NCBI GenBank assembly: GCA_021463195.1 | Contig: JAJTXZ010000044.1 | Location: forward strand, 1-41,083 | DNA length: 41,083 bases | DNA from: Anaerolineae bacterium | GTDB taxonomy: Bacteria > Chloroflexota > Anaerolineae > UBA4142 > SHND01 | Reading direction: 5' to 3' | Shown here: in pieces, positions 24,494 to 31,992 of the stretch | How positions within the stretch are numbered: position 1 is the first letter of the stretch | Layout: the number at the start of each line of letters is the position of its first letter | Position numbers and translations under genes: made by a program | Notes under the pieces: generated by a model | Told to the model about the DNA's origin: nothing | The model's input: the letters and a program-made list of their open reading frames with translations, nothing else | Databases searched by the model: none

Positions 24494-25153
24494 TTACTGA
24501 TTTTGCGCGCCCTCGCGCAATTGCTTGCCCAATTCGCGCGCTTGCTCCGTAAAGGTCAATTCCGTTGGCGTGCCGGTGAACCGCGTCCAGAACCACTCTT
24601 GGATTGCGTCAACGCGGTGTGCGAACAAAATTCCCAGCGCGCGCAGCACGAGCCAGCCAACGGTTGCGGTAACGAATGCGGCGATCAACGTGAACGCGAA
24701 TATGTCGCGGAGCAAGACGAGCGCGAGCAGCCAACTCCAAATTCGCAAAATCCAGCGGAGCAGCGCGCCCAAGTACGGGATGAAAACCAAAACGCCAAAT
24801 ATCCATGGGGCGCTCGCAACGGCGACGACGAGCCATGTCTTGCGCAGCGCTTGATCGGTTTGGAAAAAAATTGCAGCAATGATCCAGATGCTGATTGCCC
24901 ACAACGCGAGTTCGAGCGCGAACATTAGCCCCCCGGCAACGAGAGACAAAAGAAAGCGGCGCGGAGTCACACGATTGATAAAGAGCGCGACGCTGTCGCC
25001 CGCCAATTTTGAAATCCCCGCGAGCAATGCAACACACAGCGCCAACCAGCCCGCGTTCGGTTGAGCCAAAATCGCAGCCAACGCGCTGGTATTCAGCGTG
25101 AGCGCGGCGAGAATGAGCGCCCAAAGGTCTTGGAGAAATTGTGCGAGGTTCAT
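24494..25153 (-). CDS. Multi-pass membrane protein of unknown function
   Basis: The 219-residue product has four to six hydrophobic stretches: about 10-30, 36-50, 68-95, 105-130, 143-170. It is rich in Trp/Leu/Ala and has no charged catalytic motif. The segment AGISKLAGDSVALFINRV and the overall pattern recall YIP1-like small membrane proteins, but this is weak. Its ATG follows directly on the stop codon (TAAATG) of the alpha/beta-hydrolase-like gene at 25154-26170, so the two form an operon and may work together at the membrane. Confidence 0.75.
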   Translation of the reverse strand: MNLAQFLQDLWALILAALTLNTSALAAILAQPNAGWLALCVALLAGISKLAGDSVALFINRVTPRRFLLSLVAGGLMFALELALWAISIWIIAAIFFQTDQALRKTWLVVAVASAPWIFGVLVFIPYLGALLRWILRIWSWLLALVLLRDIFAFTLIAAFVTATVGWLVLRALGILFAHRVDAIQEWFWTRFTGTPTELTFTEQARELGKQLREGAQNQ

Positions 25154-26170
25154 TTATTTTTTAATTGGCATGTGCTGCGCGGCAAGTTCGCCGATCGTCG
25201 TCGCGGTCTTCTCGGCGTGTGAGGTTCCATCCGCCAATTTGCTCGAACGCGAAAAGTAATCGCCCTTGAGCGTATGCTTCATCGGACCCATGTCCACTGT
25301 CGTCATTTTTCCGGCGCGCTTGGCTTGGCGCCAATCCGAGCGCGGAAAGAGAAACCAATGTCCGGGAAAAAGCAGATCGCCAACACTGCGCGTATAGTCT
25401 TTACTGCCCGCCAGTTGATACAAATGCTCTACGGCAAGGATTCCGGGATCGTCGGAAAACACTCCGCCAATGCCAATCACATACACGGACGCATTCAAGA
25501 TTTGTTTGAGGTACGGCGCGCACCCAACCGAAATTTGTCCGCCACCTGAATAACCGAGCAGCATCACGGGCGCGTCGCTATCAAACCGATATCCTTGACG
25601 CATCAACGCTTCAACAATTTCTTTGGCGACGCCGAAACTTGTGGGTGGACCATAGCGCGGATCCGCCGAAACGAGAATTTGGGTGAGATTGCGAAAGATG
25701 ACCAATCCGAGCAATGCCCAATCCGCGAGCGATTTGCCGTGTTTACTTGAGCCCTGATTGACGCGCTGCCAAAGCCACGCGAGCGGACGTTCGCCGGTCA
25801 GCGGATTGTTTGTGACGGAATAAGGAAAAACGTCGCGGACAAGAACGGCAGGCGCGATCTTGTCCGCGACGAGGTCGAGGAAACTCGATTCTTTTTGATG
25901 CATCTGTCCGGGGTCAATGGCTGCGACACCCGAGAGATAGACGACGTACAGCGGCGCAGGCGAGATCGCGCTGGCAGAAGCGGCAAGCGGCTCTTCGGGC
26001 GCTTGTTCCTTGGTCCAGCCCGCCCACCAGCGCAATGATTCGAGCGGCGCAAGCAGCAGCGCCAACAACAACGCCAGCCCGACGAAACAAAAAAGCGCAG
26101 AGACGATTTCCAATTTTCGCGCGGTCGGACAATGCATTTTAGCGACGAATTTTCTCGCGTGCGAATGCAT
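25154..26170 (-). CDS. Membrane-anchored alpha/beta-hydrolase-like protein
   Basis: Of 338 residues, about 20-45 form a transmembrane anchor (IVSALFCFVGLALLLALLL). The rest looks like an alpha/beta-hydrolase: YVVYLSGVAAIDPG near the start, the nucleophile elbow LLGYSGGGQ with its Ser at about residue 212, and KHTLKGDYFSR near the end carrying a candidate catalytic His. The exact substrate is unknown; such proteins hydrolyse esters or act on lipids. It is the first gene of a pair with the 24494-25153 membrane protein. ATG 26170 is used; 26137 is an in-frame alternative with no better ribosome site. The GYSGGGQ motif is observed; the family call is inferred. Confidence 0.75.
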   Translation of the reverse strand: MHSHARKFVAKMHCPTARKLEIVSALFCFVGLALLLALLLAPLESLRWWAGWTKEQAPEEPLAASASAISPAPLYVVYLSGVAAIDPGQMHQKESSFLDLVADKIAPAVLVRDVFPYSVTNNPLTGERPLAWLWQRVNQGSSKHGKSLADWALLGLVIFRNLTQILVSADPRYGPPTSFGVAKEIVEALMRQGYRFDSDAPVMLLGYSGGGQISVGCAPYLKQILNASVYVIGIGGVFSDDPGILAVEHLYQLAGSKDYTRSVGDLLFPGHWFLFPRSDWRQAKRAGKMTTVDMGPMKHTLKGDYFSRSSKLADGTSHAEKTATTIGELAAQHMPIKK

Positions 26171-26216
26171 TTTCCAACGAAACGCGATTATACATCAAAA
26201 GCGCGTGCGTGTACGT

Positions 26217-27299
26217 TTACGCGGTAACTTTTTCGAGGATGTGTCCAATCACCGCAAAGCAATCGTGAATTTCGGCTTCGCTTACCCAGCCGAGATGTCC
26301 GATGCGAATAATTTTGCCGCGCATGGGACCCTGTCCGCCGCCGATGATTAAATCATATTCTTCGCGCGCGATTTTGCGCAATGCTTCCGTGTCCACGCCA
26401 TCGGGCGCGTACAACGCGGTGACGGCGTTCGACGCGTAGCGTTCGTCGCCGAACATGCGAAAGCCCAATGACTTTGCTTGTTCGCGTGTGAGCGCGGCGA
26501 TGCGCGCGTGGCGCGCGAAAACATTTTGCAGACCTTCCGCGAGAATTTTTTCGAGCGCGAGATCGAGCGCGTAATATACGGAAACGGCGGGCGTGAACGG
26601 CGTCTGTCCTTTTTCCAACCAACTCTTGGTTTCCGTCCAATCAAAATAAAAGCGCGGCGTTTTCGCGTTGGCGTGCATTTTCCACGCGCGTTCGGAAACC
26701 GAAAGCATCGCCACGCCGGGCGGACATGCCCACGCCTTTTGCGACGCGGAGACCATCACATCAATGCCCCACGCGTCAATCTGCGCGTCGGCGGTGAGCA
26801 TGGAACTCACGCCGTCCACAATCAACACCGCGTCCGAATTTGCGCGCACCGCGTTGGCGATGGCTTGCAGCGGATGCATGATGCCCGTTGAGGTTTCGTT
26901 ATGCGTGACGAGCACGGCTTTTGTCTGCGGCGCGTTTTTTAATTCTTGCGCGACGCGGTCGGGGTCAATGCCTTGCCCATTCTCAAATTTGATTTTGTTT
27001 ACGTTCGCGCCGTACGTTTGCGCGATGCGCGCGATGCGTTCGCCGAATTCGCCGGCGACAAACGCGAGAACGGGATCCCCGGGAGATAAAGTGTTGACGA
27101 TTGCGGATTCCAGTCCGCCGGTGCCTGACGCGGTGAACAAGAGGACATCGTTTTTCGTTTGGAAACAGGCGTTGAGATTGTTGATGATGCGGCGCTGCAT
27201 CGCGGCGAATTGCGGACCGCGATGGTCAATCATTTGATTGCCCGCGACGTTGAGTATGTCGTCGGGGACCGTGACGGGCCCGGGAATGCGAAGGTTCAT
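26217..27299 (-). CDS. Class V aminotransferase (alanine-glyoxylate/serine-pyruvate type)
   Basis: A 360-residue PLP enzyme of aminotransferase class V. Signatures: the start RIPGPVTVPDDIL, DHRGPQFAAMQ, LFTASGTGGLESAIVN (PLP phosphate cup), HNETSTGIMHPL, DGVSSMLTADAQIDAWGIDV and VSASQKAWACPPG with the PLP-binding Lys in SQK. Likely reactions are alanine plus glyoxylate to pyruvate plus glycine, or serine plus pyruvate to hydroxypyruvate plus alanine; the sequence does not separate them. A reductase for glyoxylate or hydroxypyruvate is encoded at 8493-9482. AAGGAGT precedes the ATG. A hairpin of CGACAAATT words lies just upstream. Confidence 0.92.
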   Translation of the reverse strand: MNLRIPGPVTVPDDILNVAGNQMIDHRGPQFAAMQRRIINNLNACFQTKNDVLLFTASGTGGLESAIVNTLSPGDPVLAFVAGEFGERIARIAQTYGANVNKIKFENGQGIDPDRVAQELKNAPQTKAVLVTHNETSTGIMHPLQAIANAVRANSDAVLIVDGVSSMLTADAQIDAWGIDVMVSASQKAWACPPGVAMLSVSERAWKMHANAKTPRFYFDWTETKSWLEKGQTPFTPAVSVYYALDLALEKILAEGLQNVFARHARIAALTREQAKSLGFRMFGDERYASNAVTALYAPDGVDTEALRKIAREEYDLIIGGGQGPMRGKIIRIGHLGWVSEAEIHDCFAVIGHILEKVTA

Positions 27300-27318
27300 C
27301 TTGACTCCTTAAAATGTT

Positions 27319-27339
27319 CGACAAATTTCAAATTTGTCG
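27319..27339. repeat. Perfect hairpin upstream of the aminotransferase gene
   Basis: CGACAAATT and AATTTGTCG pair perfectly with a TCA loop, 20 bases before the ATG at 27299 and just before the AAGGAGT site. It resembles the word-type spacers. Confidence 0.7.
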
Positions 27340-27382
27340 TACCGCTTGAAAGAATTGAAATTGCGTTAACGAAATAAAAAAA

Positions 27383-27408
27383 TGCCCGCGTGGTTCAACA
27401 CGCGGACA
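27383..27408 (-). terminator. Terminator of the Fe-S assembly region's last gene
   Basis: On the minus strand TGTCCGCGTG and CACGCGGGCA pair (one G-T) around GTTGAACCA-type loop bases, followed by TTTTTTT. It lies about 65 bases after the Rieske gene stop at 27474. Confidence 0.85.
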
Positions 27409-27473
27409 TTGAGTGTTTTTGAATACAGAACATTCGCGGATGAAACACGCTCGCGCTGTATTCTACGCAAACT

Positions 27474-27785
27474 TTATTCAAAAGCAACTTGAATCTCTTC
27501 GCCCTCGACGCGCACGGGAAAGGTCTTGATGGGTCGAATCGGCGGCAGGGCAGTGACTTGGCCCGTCCGCACGTCGAAACGTCCGCCGTGGCGCGGACAT
27601 TCAATATCAAAACCCCACAATTCACCGTCGCCTAATGGTCCGCCATCGTGCGTGCACAAGTTTTGTGTCGCGAAAAACGTGCCTTCAATGTTACACAGAG
27701 CAATGTCATGCCCGTTGACGTGAAAGGTTTTTACTTTGCCATTTTTTACTTCGCCGACGCGCGTAACCGTTATGAACTCTGACAT
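27474..27785 (-). CDS. Rieske [2Fe-2S] ferredoxin
   Basis: A 103-residue Rieske protein. The cluster ligands are Cys44 and His46 (LCTHDGGPL) and Cys63 and His66 (ECPRHGGRFD), the classic C-x-H and C-x2-H pairs. Such small soluble Rieske proteins carry electrons, for example to dioxygenases or reductases; the partner is not encoded here. The start at 27785 is supported by TTAGGAG; its ATG overlaps the TAA of the Uma2 gene (TAATG), so the two are coupled. As the last gene of the suf region it may be an early user of the clusters made there. Confidence 0.92.
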   Translation of the reverse strand: MSEFITVTRVGEVKNGKVKTFHVNGHDIALCNIEGTFFATQNLCTHDGGPLGDGELWGFDIECPRHGGRFDVRTGQVTALPPIRPIKTFPVRVEGEEIQVAFE

Positions 27786-28420
27786 TACAAAACTCCTAAT
27801 TCCTTTAGCGCAACAGGAACTTTTGGCATGGGTTGTTGCCATAGCCATTCAACTTGCAAAAAAAATCCGTTCAATACGCTTGATTCAAACTTGCCTTCTC
27901 TGCCGCCGAACATCAATTTGTAGCGATTGTCGTCATCCAACGCATAGAATTCGGCTTGTTTGCGCTCAGGATCAATGAGCCAATATTCGCGCACACCTGC
28001 CGCTTCATACTCGACAAATTTATCGCCACGATCACGCCCAATACTCTCTGGCGAGAGGATCTCGATTGCAATATCAGCGGGGCCATCTAGATATTGTGGC
28101 GTGAGACGATGTTCATTTGATTTAGAAATGAAAAGCACATCTGGTTCGCGCCCCCGCTCTTGGTCAGCAAGTCGCATTTGAAATGGAGCAGAATACACTT
28201 TGCCTAAATCACGCGCATCTGCAAAAAAACGCAAAAGTGTTTCGAGAAAGCCGGAATCGTCAGCATGCTGTCGTGAAACAGACATTCCCATTTCAATTTC
28301 TCCTTCAACCCATTCGGCAAATACTCCGTCATAGCGTTCGAGAAATTCTTTGTACGAAATTTTTTGACTGGGTTTGGCGCGAGCCGCGCTTTCGGCGGTT
28401 AATGAAGCTACTTGGTTCAT
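27785..28420 (-). CDS. Uma2 family putative endonuclease (DUF820)
   Basis: A 211-residue Uma2/DUF820 protein. The family's PD-(D/E)xK-like core is visible: EWVEGEIEM early on, GREPDVLFISKS in the middle and the strongly conserved IEILSPESIGRDRGDKFVEYEAAGVREYWLIDP. GAGGAG lies before the ATG at 28420. These proteins are common and highly multiplied in cyanobacteria and Chloroflexota; their biological role is not established. It sits 5 bases after the SufU gene and overlaps the Rieske gene by one base, so it is embedded in the suf operon. This may be chance insertion or a functional link; nothing in the sequence decides. Confidence 0.88.
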   Translation of the reverse strand: MNQVASLTAESAARAKPSQKISYKEFLERYDGVFAEWVEGEIEMGMSVSRQHADDSGFLETLLRFFADARDLGKVYSAPFQMRLADQERGREPDVLFISKSNEHRLTPQYLDGPADIAIEILSPESIGRDRGDKFVEYEAAGVREYWLIDPERKQAEFYALDDDNRYKLMFGGREGKFESSVLNGFFLQVEWLWQQPMPKVPVALKELGVL

Positions 28421-28425
28421 CTTTC

Positions 28426-28818
28426 TTACTCCTCGTCCTCGTCGCTTGCCTCGTGAATCCCGTACGCGCTCGCCTTGATTACCTTGAGCGGCAGGAGCGC
28501 GCACTTGATGCGCGAGAGTCCCAAGGGAATCCCAAGCATATCGAGAACAACTTGTTTGTCAATATGTTTGAGTTCATCGAGCGACTTGCCTTTGATTTCG
28601 TCGGTGAGCATGGACGCGGAGGCTTGGGAAATCGCGCATCCTTTGCCGGTGAATTTCACATCCGTGATGACGCCATTTTCGATTTTCATTTCCATGCGAA
28701 TTTTATCGCCGCACAAAGGATTGGTATCTTCGTACGCATTGGTCGCGTCCGCGAGCGCGCCGTGATTGTGCGGATGCTGCGCGTGATCGAGGATGAGTTC
28801 TTTATATAAATCGTCCAC
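28426..28818 (-). CDS. sufU: SufU/IscU-type Fe-S scaffold (first copy)
   Basis: A 130-residue scaffold on which [Fe-S] clusters or the persulfide relay is built. The three cluster/zinc Cys are in NPLCGDK, KGCAISQ and RIKCALLP; a conserved Asp lies in CGD. The acidic tail SDEDEE is unusual but short. The start is GTG at 28818 (second residue Asp, DDLYKELILDH); no ribosome site is visible and the start follows the AAAAGCT-word spacer. Immediate upstream neighbour on the strand is sufS, the sulfur donor, as in the SufS/SufU pair of Firmicutes. Confidence 0.92.
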   Translation of the reverse strand: MDDLYKELILDHAQHPHNHGALADATNAYEDTNPLCGDKIRMEMKIENGVITDVKFTGKGCAISQASASMLTDEIKGKSLDELKHIDKQVVLDMLGIPLGLSRIKCALLPLKVIKASAYGIHEASDEDEE

Positions 28819-28828
28819 GTAAAAAGCG

Positions 28829-28894
28829 GAAAGTGAAAAGCTAAAAGCTAAAAGTGGAATTAGATGAAAACTTTAGTTTTTAGCTTTCTACTTT
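28829..28894. repeat. Word-type spacer hairpin (AAAAGCT words)
   Basis: Repeated AAAAGCTAAAAGCT words on the left pair with AGCTTTCTACTTTTTACTT words on the right to give a long AT-rich stem. It exactly fills the gap between sufS and sufU, and no Shine-Dalgarno sequence is left before the GTG of sufU. Confidence 0.75.
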
Positions 28895-30121
28895 TTACTT
28901 GAATATTTTCCGCGCATTTTGCAATGAAGCCACAAGTTGGTCAATTTCTTTGGGCGTATTGTAAATGTAAAAACTCGCGCGCGCGGTAGCCGAGAGATTG
29001 AAATGATCGTGCAGCGGCTGCGCGCAGTGGTGCCCCGCGCGAATGCAAATCGCGTCGCGGTCGAGCAAGGCGGCGATGTCGTGGGGATGAATATTTTCCA
29101 TTTCGAACGCCGCGAGGCCGCCGCGCTGCGCGATGTCGGCGGGTCCAATGACGCGCAAGGTTGGCACCTCTTGCAAACGCTCCAACGCGTATCGAGTCAA
29201 TTCCATTTCGTGCGCGCGCACGTTCGCCATGCCGAGCGCGTTCAAATAATCAAGCGCCGCGCCAAACGCAATCGCTTCGGCGATCGCGGGCGTGCCGGCT
29301 TCAAATTTGTGCGGCAGGTCGTTCCACGACGATTCTTGCAAATGCACTTGGCGAATCATGTCGCCGCCGCCGAGAAAGGGCGGCATCGCTTCGAGCAGCG
29401 CGCGTTTGCCGTACAAAACGCCGATAAAGGGCCCCAGCATTTTGTGTCCGCTGAACGCGAGAAAATCGGCGTCGAGCGCGCGTACGTCAAGCGGTAGATG
29501 CGGCGCGCCTTGCGCGGCGTCTATGACGGCGACCGCGCCCACTGAATGCGCGCGTGAAATAATTTTGTCGAGCGGCGGAATCGCGCCGGTGACGTTCGAC
29601 ATCATGGTCACCGCGACGATTTTGGTTTTGGCGGTGATGATGTTTTCCAGATCGTCGAGCGCGAGCTGTCCTTGTTCGTCAACGGGAATGTATTTGAGCG
29701 TCGCGCCTTTTTCTTGCGCCAACAACTGCCACGGCACAATATTCGAATGATGTTCAAGCAGTGAAATGACAATCTCGTCGCCCGCGTGAATGTTCGCGCG
29801 GCCGTACGAATATGCGACGAGATTCAACGCTTCGGTCGCGTTGCGCGTCCAAACGATTTCGCGCCACGATTTCGCGTTGATGAACTTTTGCGTTTTTTTG
29901 CGCGCGGCTTCGTATTCTTCCGTCGCTTGTTCCGCGAGTTGATAAATGCCGCGATGAATGTTCGCGTTGGTCACGCGATAATAGGTGTCGAGCGCGCGAA
30001 TCACGTTTTCCGGTTTTTGCGATGTCGCGGCGGAATCGAGATACACGAGCGGTTTGCCGTGTACGAACTGTTGCAGGATGGGGAAATCTTCGCGGATGGC
30101 AGAAACATCAAGACTGGACAT
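28895..30121 (-). CDS. sufS: Cysteine desulfurase SufS
   Basis: A 408-residue class II cysteine desulfurase that takes sulfur from cysteine as a persulfide. Signatures: YLDSAATSQKPENVI, HSNIVPWQLLA, DAAQGAPHLPLDV, the PLP Lys in AFSGHKMLGPFIGVLYGK and the active Cys in RAGHHCAQPLHDHFN. Length is normal. The gene lies between the sufT-like and sufU genes and is flanked on both sides by word-type spacers. It lacks a ribosome site before its ATG at 30121. It is the sulfur source for the assembly proteins of this region. Confidence 0.96.
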   Translation of the reverse strand: MSSLDVSAIREDFPILQQFVHGKPLVYLDSAATSQKPENVIRALDTYYRVTNANIHRGIYQLAEQATEEYEAARKKTQKFINAKSWREIVWTRNATEALNLVAYSYGRANIHAGDEIVISLLEHHSNIVPWQLLAQEKGATLKYIPVDEQGQLALDDLENIITAKTKIVAVTMMSNVTGAIPPLDKIISRAHSVGAVAVIDAAQGAPHLPLDVRALDADFLAFSGHKMLGPFIGVLYGKRALLEAMPPFLGGGDMIRQVHLQESSWNDLPHKFEAGTPAIAEAIAFGAALDYLNALGMANVRAHEMELTRYALERLQEVPTLRVIGPADIAQRGGLAAFEMENIHPHDIAALLDRDAICIRAGHHCAQPLHDHFNLSATARASFYIYNTPKEIDQLVASLQNARKIFK

Positions 30122-30141
30122 GAAAATTGGGATACACGAAA

Positions 30142-30192
30142 ACAGGTAGCAAGTAACCTGTCTACTTGTCTACCTGTCTACTTGTTACTTGC
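30142..30192. repeat. Word-type spacer hairpin (CTACTTGT/ACAGGTAG words)
   Basis: GCAAGTAAC (30149-30157) pairs perfectly with GTTACTTGC (30184-30192); inside, ACAGGT and ACCTGT also pair, and CTACTTGT/CTACCTGT repeats four times. Lies between the sufT-like gene and sufS. Confidence 0.85.
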
Positions 30193-30193
30193 A

Positions 30194-30586
30194 TTACCAC
30201 CCCGACAACAAGCCGGGGTCTTCCATCATTTCGGGGTCCCACAAATCGGGCATCACCGACACTTTGATTGTTTTGCCGTAAATAGATTCGCTCACGTCTT
30301 TGACTTGTTGAATGAGCCAGCCGCCATAAGGGCAGAATGGCGTGGTGAGCATCATTTTAATTTCCGGCGGTTCGTCGTTCAAATTGATTTCGCGAATAAG
30401 TCCGAGTTGGACGACTTCCAAACCGATTTCGGGATCATACACTTGGCGCAGCGCCATTTTGATCGTGTATTCGACGCTGCCGGGCGTGACGAGCGGATAA
30501 CTTGGATGCGCTAACGGGTCGTCCGCGCCGATGCCGGGTTCGACGGGTTTGGTCTCTGCTGGATTTGTTTCGGGAAAATCACTCAT
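30194..30586 (-). CDS. sufT: MIP18/SufT family (DUF59) Fe-S assembly protein
   Basis: The 130-residue protein has a Pro/Glu-rich N-terminus (about 1-35) and a DUF59 domain: VEYTIKMALRQVYDPEIGLEVVQLGLIREINL, MMLTTPFCPYGGWLIQQVK with the conserved Cys, and a C-terminal tail DLWDPEMMEDPGLLSGW. SufT and its eukaryotic relative CIA2 help to place Fe-S clusters into target proteins. GGAG lies before the ATG at 30586. It starts 10 bases after the second sufU copy's stop, so the two are co-translated. Confidence 0.88.
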   Translation of the reverse strand: MSDFPETNPAETKPVEPGIGADDPLAHPSYPLVTPGSVEYTIKMALRQVYDPEIGLEVVQLGLIREINLNDEPPEIKMMLTTPFCPYGGWLIQQVKDVSESIYGKTIKVSVMPDLWDPEMMEDPGLLSGW

Positions 30587-30596
30587 GGTTGCTCCA

Positions 30597-31046
30597 TTAT
30601 TTCGATTCATCGCCGCGAAAGGTTTCCGATAAAATAATCGGCGCGACGAGTTTTTTGCCGAGCGCTTTGTGCGAAGGATAAACGCGCGCGCCGCCTTTGA
30701 TGGTATCGAGCGCCAGCGTCGCGCAGCGAATTCGAGATTTCACCACTTCGCGTCCCAACTCTTCAATTAGCTCATTGTAATCCATCGCCTCGATTTCGGA
30801 AATCGTCTTGCCGATAATTTTGTCCATTACGAGCGAAGCGGCTGCCATGCTGATTGTGCAGCCCTGTCCGTCAAACGTCGCATCGGTGATACGGTCGTTT
30901 TCGTCCAACTTTGCAAAGATGGTGACGATATCGCCGCAGCCGGGATTGCCGCCGTTGACCATCAAATCGGGCGCGTCAAGTTTGCCCTTGTGATGGGGAT
31001 TGTTGTATAGGTCAAGAATAATCTCGATGTAATCTTGGCGGGTCAT
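30597..31046 (-). CDS. SufU/IscU-type Fe-S scaffold (second copy)
   Basis: A 149-residue second scaffold. The three ligand Cys are in NPGCGDI, QGCTISM and RIRCATLA, and Asp in CGD is kept. It differs clearly from the copy at 28426 and carries a longer C-terminal tail (GKKLVAPIILSETFRGDESK). This form is closer to the IscU/NifU-N scaffold pattern, the other closer to SufU; the split suggests one builds clusters and the other relays sulfur, which is inference. ATG start at 31046 without a clear ribosome site, directly after a CTACCTG-word spacer. Confidence 0.9.
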   Translation of the reverse strand: MTRQDYIEIILDLYNNPHHKGKLDAPDLMVNGGNPGCGDIVTIFAKLDENDRITDATFDGQGCTISMAAASLVMDKIIGKTISEIEAMDYNELIEELGREVVKSRIRCATLALDTIKGGARVYPSHKALGKKLVAPIILSETFRGDESK

Positions 31047-31055
31047 GATTTTGAT

Positions 31056-31118
31056 GGCAGGTGGCAGGTATCATGTAGCAAGGAACACAATTACTACCTG
31101 TTACCTACTACCTGATAC
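31056..31118. repeat. Word-type spacer hairpin (CAGGTA/TACCTG words)
   Basis: GGCAGGTGGCAGGTATCATGTAGC on the left (two overlapping words) faces CTACCTGTTACCTACTACC and TGATACATC on the right. Same kind of word as at 30142-30192 and partly at 9483-9537. Confidence 0.7.
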
Positions 31119-31121
31119 ATC

Positions 31122-31967
31122 TTACTTTTCAATCGGCGCGCCGACGAGATTGCCCCATTCGGTCCATGAACCGTCGTAATTGCGGACGTTCGGATAACCG
31201 AGCAGGTACGTCAGCACAAACCACGAGAGCGCGGAACGTTCGCCGATGCGGCAGTACGCGATAATGTCGCGGTCGGGCGTGATGCCATTCGGTTCGTACA
31301 ATGTTTTTAAATCCGCGACCGTTTTGAACGTGGCTTGGTCGGTTACGTTTTTGGACCAAGGAATGGATTTGGCGCCGGGCACATGACCGCCGCGTAGCGC
31401 GCCTTCTTGCGGATAGCCGGGCATGTGCAAAAGTTCGCCCGAATATTCTTGCGGCGAGCGCACATCCACGAGCGGCAAACTTTTTTCGATGTGTTCGAGA
31501 ACATCATCGCGGAACGCGCGAATCGTGTGGTCGTCGCGATCGGACGCGCGATACGCGGTGGCGGGATAGGCAGGCGTTGTTTTGGATAATTCGCGCCCTT
31601 CGTCAATCCATTTTTGGCGGCCGCCATTCATGATCGCGGTATTGGTGTGGCCAAACAATTGAAAGACCCACAGCGCATAGCACGCCCACCAATTATTTTT
31701 GTCGCCGTAAAAAATGACGCGCGTGTCCTGATGGATGCCCGCTTTAGCCAAGAGCGCTTCAAACCGCGCGCGGTCAATGTAATCGCGTCGGATCGGGTCG
31801 TTCAAATCTTGAACCCAATCAATTTTTACCGCGCCCGGAATATGTCCAATCTCGTACAATAAAATATCTTCGTCCGATTCGACAAGGCGAATCGCCGCGT
31901 CATGTAGATGCTCAGCCACCCATGCGGTCTCGACTAGTTTTTCGGGATGCGCGTATTCGGTTGCCAT
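31122..31967 (-). CDS. sseA: Two-domain rhodanese sulfurtransferase
   Basis: A 281-residue protein with two rhodanese domains. The first (about 10-125) is inactive: its loop position reads [15 protein letters not shown]. The second (about 155-278) has the active Cys in [10 protein letters not shown], preceded by [12 protein letters not shown] and [11 protein letters not shown]. Known activities of this family are thiosulfate or 3-mercaptopyruvate sulfurtransfer. The loop CRIGER is typical of the thiosulfate type, though this does not decide the donor. AAGGAAAAC precedes the ATG at 31967. It lies between sufD and the second sufU, so it may supply sulfur to this pathway. Confidence 0.9.
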   Translation of the reverse strand: MATEYAHPEKLVETAWVAEHLHDAAIRLVESDEDILLYEIGHIPGAVKIDWVQDLNDPIRRDYIDRARFEALLAKAGIHQDTRVIFYGDKNNWWACYALWVFQLFGHTNTAIMNGGRQKWIDEGRELSKTTPAYPATAYRASDRDDHTIRAFRDDVLEHIEKSLPLVDVRSPQEYSGELLHMPGYPQEGALRGGHVPGAKSIPWSKNVTDQATFKTVADLKTLYEPNGITPDRDIIAYCRIGERSALSWFVLTYLLGYPNVRNYDGSWTEWGNLVGAPIEK

Positions 31968-31992
31968 TATGTTTTCCTTTTTTCGCGCGCGC

